64,000 nucleotides of DNA from Symsagittifera roscoffensis. Taxonomy: Eukaryota; Xenacoelomorpha; Acoela; Convolutidae. Made by a program: the position numbers and the translations under genes. This document shows, piece by piece, positions 38,001 to 50,000 of the stretch. How positions within the stretch are numbered: position 1 is the first letter of the stretch; each line of letters opens with the position of its first letter. Location of the stretch: the NCBI RefSeq assembly GCF_963678635.1, contig NC_087071.1:16305613-16369612 (forward strand). The letters run 5' to 3'. The notes below the pieces were generated by a model, which was given only the letters and a program-made list of their open reading frames with translations, was not told the DNA's origin and did no database searches.

Positions 38001-41000
38001 GATGGTGCTGGTGACTAATCTGGAAAAGGCTATCTGGAACTGGGTGGAACAGTATCCGGAGGAATTCGTACAACATCACAGGTTAAGATTAGACTTAGAC
38101 CTACTAACAAAGAAGAAACTTGCCAAAGTTTTTGACAACATATATTGGCTTGACAACATAATTTGGCAACGATTATTTGACAACATAGTTTTGACTAAAT
38201 TTTGGGGGAGGTTGTTAACTTGACGAGAATCGCGTGGTCGAGTCCCACTACTGTCAAGGTTGGTGGAATCCCAGTGTCATCCGCCTCCTCAAAGTGGGAT
38301 CGGCAATGGATGACATCCCCTCCCTCACGGTTGGTCTTGAGTTTCTCAAATTGTTTCTCAAGGCCAGGTTCTGCATTCGTTAATATGCGGCTGCTCAGTT
38401 GTCTTAAGTCTTTTATGTCGGAATTCGCAGCGCTCCATTTTTATCATTGATAAAATTTTTTAAATTAGAAATGCGGACCAGGAGCTGTGTTCGAACTGCA
38501 AAAAGCTCTTCGACATCCTGGATCCCCTGTTCGACAACAACAAGAAGAAAGCAGTTGTATGGCCTCTTCAGACACTGCTGTTGACTCTGTGTCCTGATGT
38601 GTTGGGGGAGATATCGGGAAGTGATCCACCCAGTGACCACAACAACTTCAGAAAGGTGATGCTACTTTGTTTTAGGCAGCAAATAGAAAAAATTTTGATG
38701 ACTGAACAGCGCCGTTTTCATATATACGCTACTCGAAATAATTAGGATTTGTTCAAAACAATTTAAAAAGGTATAAACAGTATCAGAGTTGATGTTCAAA
38801 AATATATCGATTTTTACACTAGCGTCCGCTTAGTGTGTTATTGTGAACCTTCTTTTTTTTCTAACGTAACTCGCAAATATAAGTGTTCATTAAAGTGTTC
38901 ACTTCTTTAGAAATTCCACAGCAGCATTGGAAATTGCATAGCATCTGTTCTCTGCTTTATTTTTAGCTAGTATTTAATCTTCCATGGCTAAGTGGTTATT
39001 TGTGTGACTATTAATCTCAAAGGCGCAGTTTCGAATCTCACACGTAGCCGAGTTTTTGCTTGTTCGAGGCTTATTTATACTTTTTCTTATTGACTTTGTA
39101 AAGCTGCTTTTTGTTGTGTTCTCGCTATTGTTTGCCAAGCGAAGCTTGCCTCTGTGTCAAATTTAATGTGCGAGTACAACAATCCGACAGTTGCGATTAA
39201 AATATTTGAAGACCATTTGATTGGTATAAAATAAGGTTTCACCCAAAATTCAGGATGATACCATTACCAAGGAAAACATTTTCAACGGAAAGTTGAGTTT
39301 AAACTCCGTCTTTTTGATAGAAATCCACAGAGAATTATTATGTCAAGTGCGACAATAAGAAATTTTTCACTACATAATTCATTTTCTTATTATCGTAGCA
39401 TCCCCTATTATTGATTGCTTTTTTAATTATTGCTTCTACTCGAAGAAAAATACGGAAGCTCCGTTGTTTTTCGCAAAATGAATTTAGATTTGTTGATTAC
39501 ACGTTTCGACTGATTTTATTGTACAATCTGAAATATATAAATGCCTGGAGTCCAAATTGAAAATTAGAATTTTCGCTCGCGATCATTTTGATAAAGTTTG
39601 GGGCTTCGAAAATTGCCAATTAGGGATAATTAATGCGCACAAAGTTGTCTATTTTCTTCTTAGCGCAGTGTAGGCAGCAAAGTAATCCGCCTCAGAAATC
39701 ATTCCAAAGCAAATTGGGGTAAGCTGTTCTGTCCAGGTGATCAGTAACATGATGCAAACATAATCATTTTTTTTAAACTTTTCATGAAATTTGAGGGAAG
39801 AGTTTTTGAATCAGAATAATTCCATTGCGAGCGAAATAAAAAAAATCAAAACTGTTTTTATGCAATATATGAGATTTCGTTTTGTCACCCAAAATCGCAC
39901 CTTAACTAGTTGACTCTGCGCTGCTTAATTTGCTACACCCTCGGTCAATAAGTAAACTTCTCCATAGAACCCGTTCAACTACCCCAGAATATCAAACCGT
40001 TCAAAATTTGGGGTCTGATGGGATGCGAATTACAATTGCGAGCATAGTGTATTAGTACGACCTTTTTTGTCCAACGTATTTTGCAAATAAAGTGCTGATT
40101 TGGTGGCACTTTTGGTGAAATAACGATCTGTAGCGCTGGAAATTGCATAGCATCTGTTATCTGCTTTATTTGTGGCTTTTATTTGTGTAATATTAAGCAT
40201 CCGTGTCTGAGCGTGAGACTATTAATCTCTAGGTTGCAGGATTGAATCTGACACGTGGCAGAACTTTAACTGTTTTGATGCTTGTGTCTATGTTTTCTTA
40301 TTAAGAGTCGTTGTAAGTAGTTCAGACTCTAATATAGGTCGCGATGATAGTTTTTTTTCGTTTGTTTTTTCACGAAGTCATACAGTTTATTCTTTTTAAC
40401 TTCAGTCCATTTCCTTGCTAAAAGGAAGGCAAACTCCACTATCGAACAGTGAAAGTTATAAGGTCACGAAAAACGTTAATCGTCTTCTATTTTCGAAAAT
40501 GGAATTTAATTTTCATGTTTCCCAGCGAAATTTAAAAATATACTATTTGATCCAGTTTTCTCAAATAGCGTTTATTTTATCGAAAAAGTAATGGCATCTA
40601 TTCTTCACGAAAAAAGTTAGTTGTTTTTCTGTTTAATTGCGTTCATTGATTCTTTTTCAACTGTCTGTTGGCTATGTTTTGATTTTATACATCTGCGTTA
40701 GTGTTTGCGAAGCGCAGCTTCACCTTTGTGTAAAATTTTTTACCCAATAAGTTTATAACAGAACAATAGAGAAGATACGCAAAAAATTTGCCATGTTGAC
40801 AAAATTACGTTTTTCATTTTAAGTTCAATTGAAAATTACTTGAAGGAAGGCAAATTAAGCTCAAGTTCAATTTCGAATTTCAATTTTTTCCTGGTTCCTC
40901 TTGTTTTCAACATTTTTCCATTTTTCTGTATAGACATGCTTAGCCCGGGTCGTTGGGTTTTATCGACAAACGAATTTTTGCCCATGCTGCGATTTTTACA

Positions 41001-44000
41001 AATAATTGCGGCCAAAAAGTGTCTTCGAATTATTCAGACATAAAAAATTGTCGGCATTTTGTGTATGCTTCATTTGTCTTTTGTACTTATAATCAAGTGT
41101 GTGCCTAAACAAACATGTGCCTAAATATGCAACTAAACTTGGCGTCATAATGGACGTGTTCTTTTAAGAAGCCTTCTGATGCTGTGTTTAGAAACTTCAT
41201 CTGGAGACTATCCGGAAGGCAATTTCTGGCCAAATGCAGAAGTCATTCTTGGAACCAGCCATCACTGCTGCAGTTCAGTTGTGCAAGGTAAGCGTTAATG
41301 AAGTTTAAACTGGACTATATTTTGAGACCGCTGGTATAGACTGGGTGCTAGATAAAAAAAGACGGAATGAAAAATGAAAGAAAGACAGCGAAAAAAAGTG
41401 ATCAGTTCACTACTGTTATAGAAGATTTTGTCACTCTATTTTAGTTTTAGCAGAGGACTATAAAAAATTGCCCTTCTAAGGTTGACTGCATTTTTCATCA
41501 GATTTAATTTAATAAGGTATGATTTTTTCTCGAAACTTATTGGAAAAAATACCGGAAAACTGCGTGTTTTCAGCGGTCTATTTTGACTATAGTAGCGTTT
41601 TGATTGGTGTCTTAGTAATCGCGTCAAAGTTTTGTTTCTTCGAGTTTCTATAATTTCCGTTTCCGTGCACGTTTAGCTTCACGAACCGAGTTTCGAACTT
41701 GATCTCTGTAATAACTTAAGCAGAGGCGAATCTAGGATTTTCGCGACGGGGGATTTTCATTTTTAGGTCGGCCAAATAGATTTAACCAAACAGGCCAAAA
41801 AACGCGTTAACCAAAAAGTTTCGTTTTTTTTGGCGCGCGCGCTCCGTTTCAAAATTAGTATATATTGGCGCCTTTAAAAAATTTTTAGTGTTGGTCGACC
41901 AAAATTGGATGTCCTAAAATAGTACCAAATGGGGGCCCTTTAGGTCGGCAGTGGGTCTCGAATCCTTGAGGAGAAGGCGTCCGACCCCCCCTTAAATTCG
42001 CCCTGAGCTTAAGTGCTCTTCTATGCAGTTCCTTATAACGGAAAATTTTGTTGCAGTCATTTCTAATTATAATTTGTTTTCTGAAAAAAAAGCTGTAACT
42101 CTGGGATTCGAAGCTCATTTCAAAAGATTTTCTAGGTTTCAATGTTCATAACGTGGAGTGAAAATTCGATCTTGAATCACTTGGTGCAGAGCTTCAAGCA
42201 TGACCTGAAACATATTCTGTTCAATGTGCACAAACCACTCACTAAAGGGACAGCTCATACGGAGATTATGGTGGATTGTCTAGTCGCGTTTTTCAGGTGG
42301 GTAAGAGTAATTGTAAATGAATACTTTCAAACGCTGATAATTGTTTAAAGAAAATGTATTTGAGTGTTTAAAGTACCATATAAGTTTTTAATTTTTAGAT
42401 CAATTTACTTTTTGATCATTGAAGTTGCGATTTTAAATATCGATAAAAGCTCAAAAATTCAAGCAGAAATACCCAAATTAATTGAAAAAAATTTAAGCAG
42501 AATTACCCAAATTAATTGAAATTGTCCAAAAAATTGTCCAGAAAAGGTCTTTGGGTTACATCTAGAGTCTTTAAACGCTGAGCCATAGTATGTTATTATT
42601 AAAGATGCTTTTCAGTTTGTTTTATCATTCTTGGTTAAGTTTTCAAAATTTATTAGAGAATTTGACTTTTGCTTCATAAAAATTTTAATTCATGACGAAA
42701 ATATAAATGTTAGTTATAAATTGAAAACATTGCAGTCTTAGATTTAATTAAAAAATTCGGCCATTTTTAACTGGTAAAATCTGGAATGTGGTTATGTAAC
42801 TGTAACAAATTATCCTTTGAAATCAATGGAGATTCGTTATAAGGTTCAGAAGGTTGATTGTTATTCAGACCTATGGCTTGGGTCAAAAACAATCGCCGTT
42901 CAGTTTGGTAAGTTTATACGAATAATAAGCAGCTCAATTAGGAGGGTTGGGGTTGGTTTTTTTTCTAATTAGAGTTTTATATGGACGGAGATTGTATTTG
43001 GAGGAGTGGTATTTAGACTCCATGCATATATAAATAGTAATGAACGTTCACTTTATTGTATCAAATTGACTTGCTCCGAAATGCCAACAATGATATATTT
43101 TACAACAGTGGAGTTTTTTGAGCTCTCTCGCTTGTCATAGTTATTTATTTCCATGGATTGTAATCATGCTTCAACCTCTCAATGTATTTGACTAGTTTTC
43201 AATTGTTTCCAAATGGAACAAAATCAAATTGGAACAAAATGTGCAAGTATTATTTGTTCAGCGCAATTTTTAACTGTAATTTTTGCGTTGATGGTCTTTT
43301 TACCCTTGCGATGAGCAAGGGTATTGTAATCTAGCACTAGACTTTTTCCGGTTAACAACTTTAATAAAAGAATGCTGAAAATTAGGATGTTTTACAGGTA
43401 ATATACATGTAAATTATTTTCATGTGTTCGATGAGCGTTGTTCCGACTATTGAAAATGGGGAGAAACTTTGTTTGGGTGTTTTAGTTTTTTTGTTTTCCA
43501 TGCAAAATCAGGTAACACAAAAAGTCATCGGAATGGTTTGAGTGATATATCTTATAACACTTTTTTTTGTTTAGTTGCGTTCATTGACTCTTTTCCTACT
43601 GTATGTTGGCTATGTTTCACTTTATATATGCAAGTTCTAGGCTTTCATTTAGATTCTATCTTCACATCAAAACAAGAAAACGCGCAATATGAAAAAAAAA
43701 CTTTATTAGTAGTTTTTTTTAACAATATGCTCCGAAATTTCACAGATCCTCCTTTTAAAAAATGAAAAAGTAAAAATGTTTTTTTTTGGCCTTTTGATTT
43801 TATTTAGATTGAATTTTTTGTTTTAATTTTCGAGCGACTGACTGTCTGTAGCATATAACTTTCGGCGATGTTAATTGAGTTCATGAATTTTTACGACTTT
43901 CATATAATTCTTAGATTAATTTTTACAGCTGATTCTTTTATCTTGGTTTCATTGCTTTCTAGCCTAAATTGTTTGGTTATTGAATTTTAGACAGTGAAAT

Positions 44001-47000
44001 AGCAAGTCTGTGGGGCTATGAAACAGACTTTTTTGTTGATTAGCTTTGATAATTTTCTACTAAAAATTTCGAGTAGAACTCATTGTTGTTGAAATGGAAA
44101 CGCGTTTTTCTTAATTTATATGTTATATTCCTCTATTTCTGCATTTAAATACCTTAAAACAATTGGAATGATTATATTCTCTGTTTTGTTTGAGTTTTAA
44201 AAGTCAATTTCGTTTTGTTTCTTGCTAAGAAGTTTTTCCGGTATATTTCAATGGAGTACATTATTTATTTATTCCATTTGTTTTTGTTCAACGCCCATTT
44301 TCAATTTCTTTTTTTTGCCAGATTAAGTTTCTTTTCAGACGTAGTTCACACTCTTGTATAGGTGCTGATGATTTTTTTTCAGGGAAAGTTGTAAGCTTAG
44401 TTCAGACGCAAATGTACTTTTTAGCGGTTAACTTCTGATTTCTTAAATCATTTCCTTTGTTAAAAAGAAGACAAACTCTTCTATCGAACAGAAAAAGTAT
44501 TAAGGTCGCGAAAAACGTGATGGACTTCTAGTTTCGAAACTAGAGTTTGTTTTTCAGGTAAACCAGTGGAATTAAAAATTTAACTGTTGATCCAGTTTTG
44601 TCTAATTGGGTTAGTTCAATCAAAACGTGCCAATTATAAATTGTTCTAGAAGTTGAAAGAGCTTTAAAGGCATCAATTTTTTTTAAACTCGAGAGTTGAC
44701 ATTTATTCAAAAAAAGTCGGTTTTTTTCTGTTTACCTGCGTTCATTAATTCTTATCCAACTGTCTGTTGGTTATGTTTCAAAATATTAGTCAGTTATTGT
44801 TAAATTTCGGAAGACCTTCATAATTTCGTTTCAAAAATTGTTTTTGCCTAGTGTTTTTCTTGTTTTGTGCTTTGAGTGTAAAAGGAGAGAAGTTTTTTTT
44901 TAGAAAATGTTGAAACCTGTTCACGCTCAAAATCGAGTTTTTGCGGTTTGACTTTTGAATTGTTTTCAAGTTCAGTTCAAATCCTTTGTTAACTGGTGTT
45001 CAAACTGTTCTATCGAACAGCAAATTTGTATTGTTAAGAAAAACGCGATTAAAATCTGGTTTCAAATTTGGACTTTAAATTTCCCAGCCGAAAAGAAAAT
45101 TTTCAATGACCCAGTTTTCTTCAATGGGATAGCTTCAAGAAAAATGTCAATCGTAAACATTTCTTGAAGTTCAAAAAGTTTAAAACTGATATTTTTTTCT
45201 TCGAATTTCGGAAGTTCTTTTGCTGATTTCTTGTTTTTTTCTTATTTCATGTTTGGTCTGAGTTTTGTCGTTGGATTAATAACAAAATATAAACAGATTC
45301 GAATTATTTCGAAAGTTTTCGGAAAAATGTAATATTTTTAACTTAGTATTCAGAAGTTTTACTTTTTTGTTGATACTTAATTTTTCCTGATTTTTAAAAA
45401 AATTGTTGCTATGCGCGACTTTTTTGCTATAATCTTTGCCTTTGTGTAAAATAACAAAAAAATAAGGGGAAAATTGATCACTAGAATTGGAATTACTTAC
45501 GTAACCCGTCACCCCACCAAATGATGAAGCTCCGTCGTTTCCATTATAGTGTTAATGTATTCACTAGTCATCCCAACCAGTTCGTACGGGGGGGGGGGGG
45601 AGAGCGATTGGCATGTGAGCCTATTAGCATGCAAAAATTGCTCTAATGGGATGTGCATTCAGACAAAAAAAGCAAATAGGCCTAATTTTTCAATTAACGT
45701 CAAAAACCACTTGATTTGTTAGAGAAATATAAATTTCATTTTCGCCTTATTAAGTATTCGGCTACATGCTAATAGGCCGATCTCCGTTTGTACACCGAAT
45801 TTCAACACCCCACCCCTCCGTACCTAAATACGCAAAACTTAAGTTAATTTAATTTACCATCTACATTACAACAGTAATGAATACTATTATAAGGCATGGA
45901 GGGTGACCCAAAGAGAATTTCATCTCATCGAGTGGGACACCTCGAGAACTTAAAGAGCAGAGACATAAAGTCTCCAGAGTGGGCATCAATTAAAGAGCAG
46001 TTTGTGTAAGAATTCATTATCAAAAATATAATTATGGAAAAAAGATTCCTGAAAATGGTTCAGTTCTGATGCACGGTTCACGTCTGTATCATTTTCCGGC
46101 GTGCTTTTTTGAAGGCGTTTTTAATCTCAAGTTGAACTGATGTTCTACGTCAAGTCGCTGCTTTCGAATGCAATTTTTACGTTCCAGACAATGCACTTCC
46201 AGAAATTAGAACTGGCAAATGCAAGTTTGCAAATGCCTTCAGTCCCTCCTCCTCAAGAGGGGCAGCGCGAATGCAATTTTTTAACTATCCGTACCTCTTT
46301 TTCGTAACAGGTTACCATAGGTAGCATATCTCCAACAGTTGAATTGATCTGTTATAGATTGAAACTCGGGTCTAGAGGGGAGATATGCTATGTATAGAGC
46401 GGGATTCTTAAAAATCTCTCGTTTCTCAGCGCCCAAAGTGAATGATTGTTTTAGGATCGACCCCCGTGACCGTGAACTGTTTCGAGTGTGTATGCAGCCC
46501 AATGCTCCCATATCTTTCAAAATTGCAGTTGTGCAGGTGAGAAGAGCTTTTAATACAGAATTTTTCATGTTTTGGAACGTGCATTCGCGGATGAAGGGTT
46601 CTCGAGATCGTAGAAAAGTACAAAAAAGGGGCGCCGAATTCCCGCAAAAAAGTCCCCCCTCCCCCAAAAAAAACGACGAATGAAGGCCAGCAGATTTGTG
46701 CGTTTCAGCCTCTAAACAAATAGCTGTTTGGTATATGGATAACAAAACGCTCTTGAACATTAAAATAAGATTTCTAAATTGTTATCAGTAGAATCATTAA
46801 ATCTTCTTTTGAAGTGAATAGTTATAATTTATCTATAATTTATCGGTGATCGGATGATTTTCAAGGTGCGGAATGATTAATTCCTACACCGGGTCGTAGA
46901 AATCCCACGGCAGATCTGAAAATATTATGAAAAAAAACAATGCATCTAATAAAATAACGAGTTAAAGAGAAGCGCTGTTTTTCGCCGGTCTTTATTGTAC

Positions 47001-50000
47001 GCTAGCAATTACTGCTTTTTAGAATATGTGTTAAATCAAATTGTAAATACCTGGATACTATTTAAGGTTACGGTTACAAACTATGCATGTTTTTTTTTGT
47101 AAATGCTAATTGATTCTATCCAAGTTTATTGAAATTTGAAAGTGATAAATTTTGACTTCTTTTTTTCAGGCCCTCCTGGCGATTGTGGTTAAGAAGAATC
47201 CCGTTTGGAGTCCGAGTGCTGATGATCTGCTCATATTCGCTTCTGAGTTGAGGTCGCTCTTCTCCGAGACACAAGTGAAGGTCATCCAGCCAGTGTCAGT
47301 TTCCCAACACCAACCACTCAAAGTGTCACAGGTCAGTGATCCAGGGTCGGATTAGTGGGGGGGGGGGGGGGGTGGGGGGGGCAGATGTGCAAATGTGTGT
47401 AGGGTGCGGTAGGTGAGAACGCAATAGATGCTCATAAATCACAGCTCTGATGCTTTTGTATATTTAAATTGGGTAGTTCAGTTGAGAAGAATGTTTGCTA
47501 AATATTTATGCCAATTTAACAATAGAATAAATGGCGTTTCACGTGTGAATTAATGGTAGCTACATAGATGACAATATCGACTTGTCAATAGAATCAATCA
47601 GATACAATTTTTTTTGGAGAATCAATAATATCGGCCTTTCAGAAATTTGCGGCCTCGCGCTTCAGAGACAAATTTGATGAAATACTCAATAACATCTTTC
47701 AAGCTGTTTTGTTGTAAGAAACTTTCAAATAGGATTTTAATGGCCAAAACATGCTCAAACTAGAATTTCAGAAGCAATCACAGTTTGTGAGTTTTCAGCT
47801 TTGTTTATGTTAATTTAATTTTAAAAATAGTCTTATTTCAGAGTCTCAACCTGCGTGAAAAGATGACGACAGTCGGCCTCAACCTGAAATTCAAGGCCAA
47901 ATCACTGGAGGATGAGATCAAATACCTCATGCTGTGCTTGGCCAAACTCATCTGTGCTTTTCCTCTTCTGTTGCTGTACAATTACGAGGGGGGATCTATG
48001 GTCGGACAGTCGCATCAACATCATCGCGATTTGAACAGCAACGGGCAATCGGTTAGTTGATTTAAAAACGATATTTAAGTAGGTAAATTATAGACGCACG
48101 GAGCCTAGAATTTTTTGAGTCGGAGGGAGATTTTTGGAAAATAGGAACTTTCGCAGATCTTTTTGTTAGCCGACTAAATTCAAATTGATTTTCCGGTTCG
48201 AGAAATTGTCGATTTTTTTGCGCACGCTCCACCCTCAAATTTAGTATTTATTGGTGCCTTAAGAAATTTTTAGAGTTCGTTAGATTGAAAAAGGATGTGG
48301 CCAAGTAATACCAAACGGGAGACCCTTTGAGTGATCAGGGTTTCGAATTAGAAGGTGCCCCTCCAGAAGCTGTGCCTGTATAGACGTGCGAGCTGTTCAG
48401 TTACATGTTCAGTTACATAACCATTGCTTAACACATTCCATTATTTCCATATTTAACTTAAGAATTTGACAAACTCATAGAAATTTAAACTATTTTCCGG
48501 GTTAATTTTGGACGAAACAAATTGTGCTCGCCGTCGTAATTGTTAGTTTAAGGGAGGTAAAATTTCAAACACTTTTTCTTCTTAGTGATGCAGTAAAAAG
48601 CACCAATTTAACTGGACTCATGATTTTTTGTCGACCATTTATTGGTTCTCGAAATTTTCTTCTTTGTAATTTTTACGATTATTTTGAAATAAGTTGCGCG
48701 CTAAGTTTTTTTGAAGGCCTGCGATCACTTTTATACCATTACCAGTGGCGCTGTTTTTTAAATGAATGAATGGTTTGGACCTGAACTTGTTCGAAGTGTG
48801 TTCCTGTTTTAGACCCCTCTCGCCATGTCCTCTCCCAACAGTGGCGGTGCTGTCGGATCCTCGTCTCTCCCCACTTCCTCAGTGTCAGTGGTCACTCCTC
48901 TTTTGGAAGGGGGACTCGCACCCACAGGTACAAAGCACAATCAATAATTACCCTTGCGATAAGCAAGGGTATTGCAATCGGGTACTAGAATTTTTTCACT
49001 TAATTAACTTTGCTCACATAATGGTCAATTTAAAAATGGTAAGACATGCTCATTTAAAAAAAAAATTCTTGTAAAACCATATCTAGGTAGTTAATTGTTT
49101 CCGTCGGTTCATTTTCTTTTTTTAATATCATTTATTTTATCTGGTACTAACTTAATCGGCCTACTTTGTGAAGCATGGATTTTATTTTGATACAGCATTT
49201 TTTTTACAGTAATTGAAAGTTCTGAAATTTTTCATTTTACCAAGTCTTATTTTGAATAATTTTTAATGTGTTTTTCGACTACATGGTTTCGGCTGATATT
49301 GTGCCGACTGAGTCAACTTAAATTGTGTTATTTTGCCGGCCAAAAAATTCTTGTTCGACAAAATCAGGTATTATGAAAATGCGTGGGTGGGGTTTTATTT
49401 TTAATTTTTTGAGAAGCTTCGGAAAGTTTTTTCACTTCTTGCAAAAATTTCAGTTCAGTTGGAAAATTCTCTATCAGGTTTCAAAAAAGGCGTATCAATG
49501 GAAAGGCCGCCTACTTCCCTGTGCGCCTGCTTAATCTTCTGGTCTTTTTTTAATTTTTCCCTACTGTCTACTTCATTTTCTCAAAAAATCCTTTTCTAAA
49601 TCTGAGATTTTTGGTTCGATAGATGAAACGGGTTATGGGAAGCTCCTGCATAAACGGCTAGCCCCAAAATTTTTCTCCTAAAAGTCATGGCCCTCGGACT
49701 AGTCAAATTTTTGATGTTTTCGACCGTTTTTTTATTCTTTTTGAATTTTCTCAAAACCTACCCGCCCAAATCGGAAATTTTGATTTCAATCCAAAGAAAG
49801 GTTTTTGAAAATGTTTGTTGCATGTGCGGCTACGCCAAAAAGTATTTAAACAAATAATAATAATCCTAGGAAAAGTCAAATTTTTTATTTTTGACCTTTT
49901 TGAAAATTTTGACTTCTCTCGAAAACTACCCTCCTAAATCGGATATGTTGGGCTCAATCGAAACAACAGTTTGTGGAAAGTTCGCTTACATAATCCATTA

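Noticed and set aside
38980-39060. Functional tRNA gene
   Set aside because: A- and B-box-like sequences are present, but I could not form an acceptor stem or a proper cloverleaf; it is better explained as a SINE-like repeat.
45880-46020. Possible extra NF1 exon (GC-richer stretch with an open frame)
   Set aside because: No homology to neurofibromin, and exons 8 and 9 already join in phase with continuous similarity.
46281-46760. Minus-strand 159-codon open frame
   Set aside because: Antisense to NF1 exon 9 and flanking intron; no recognisable features.
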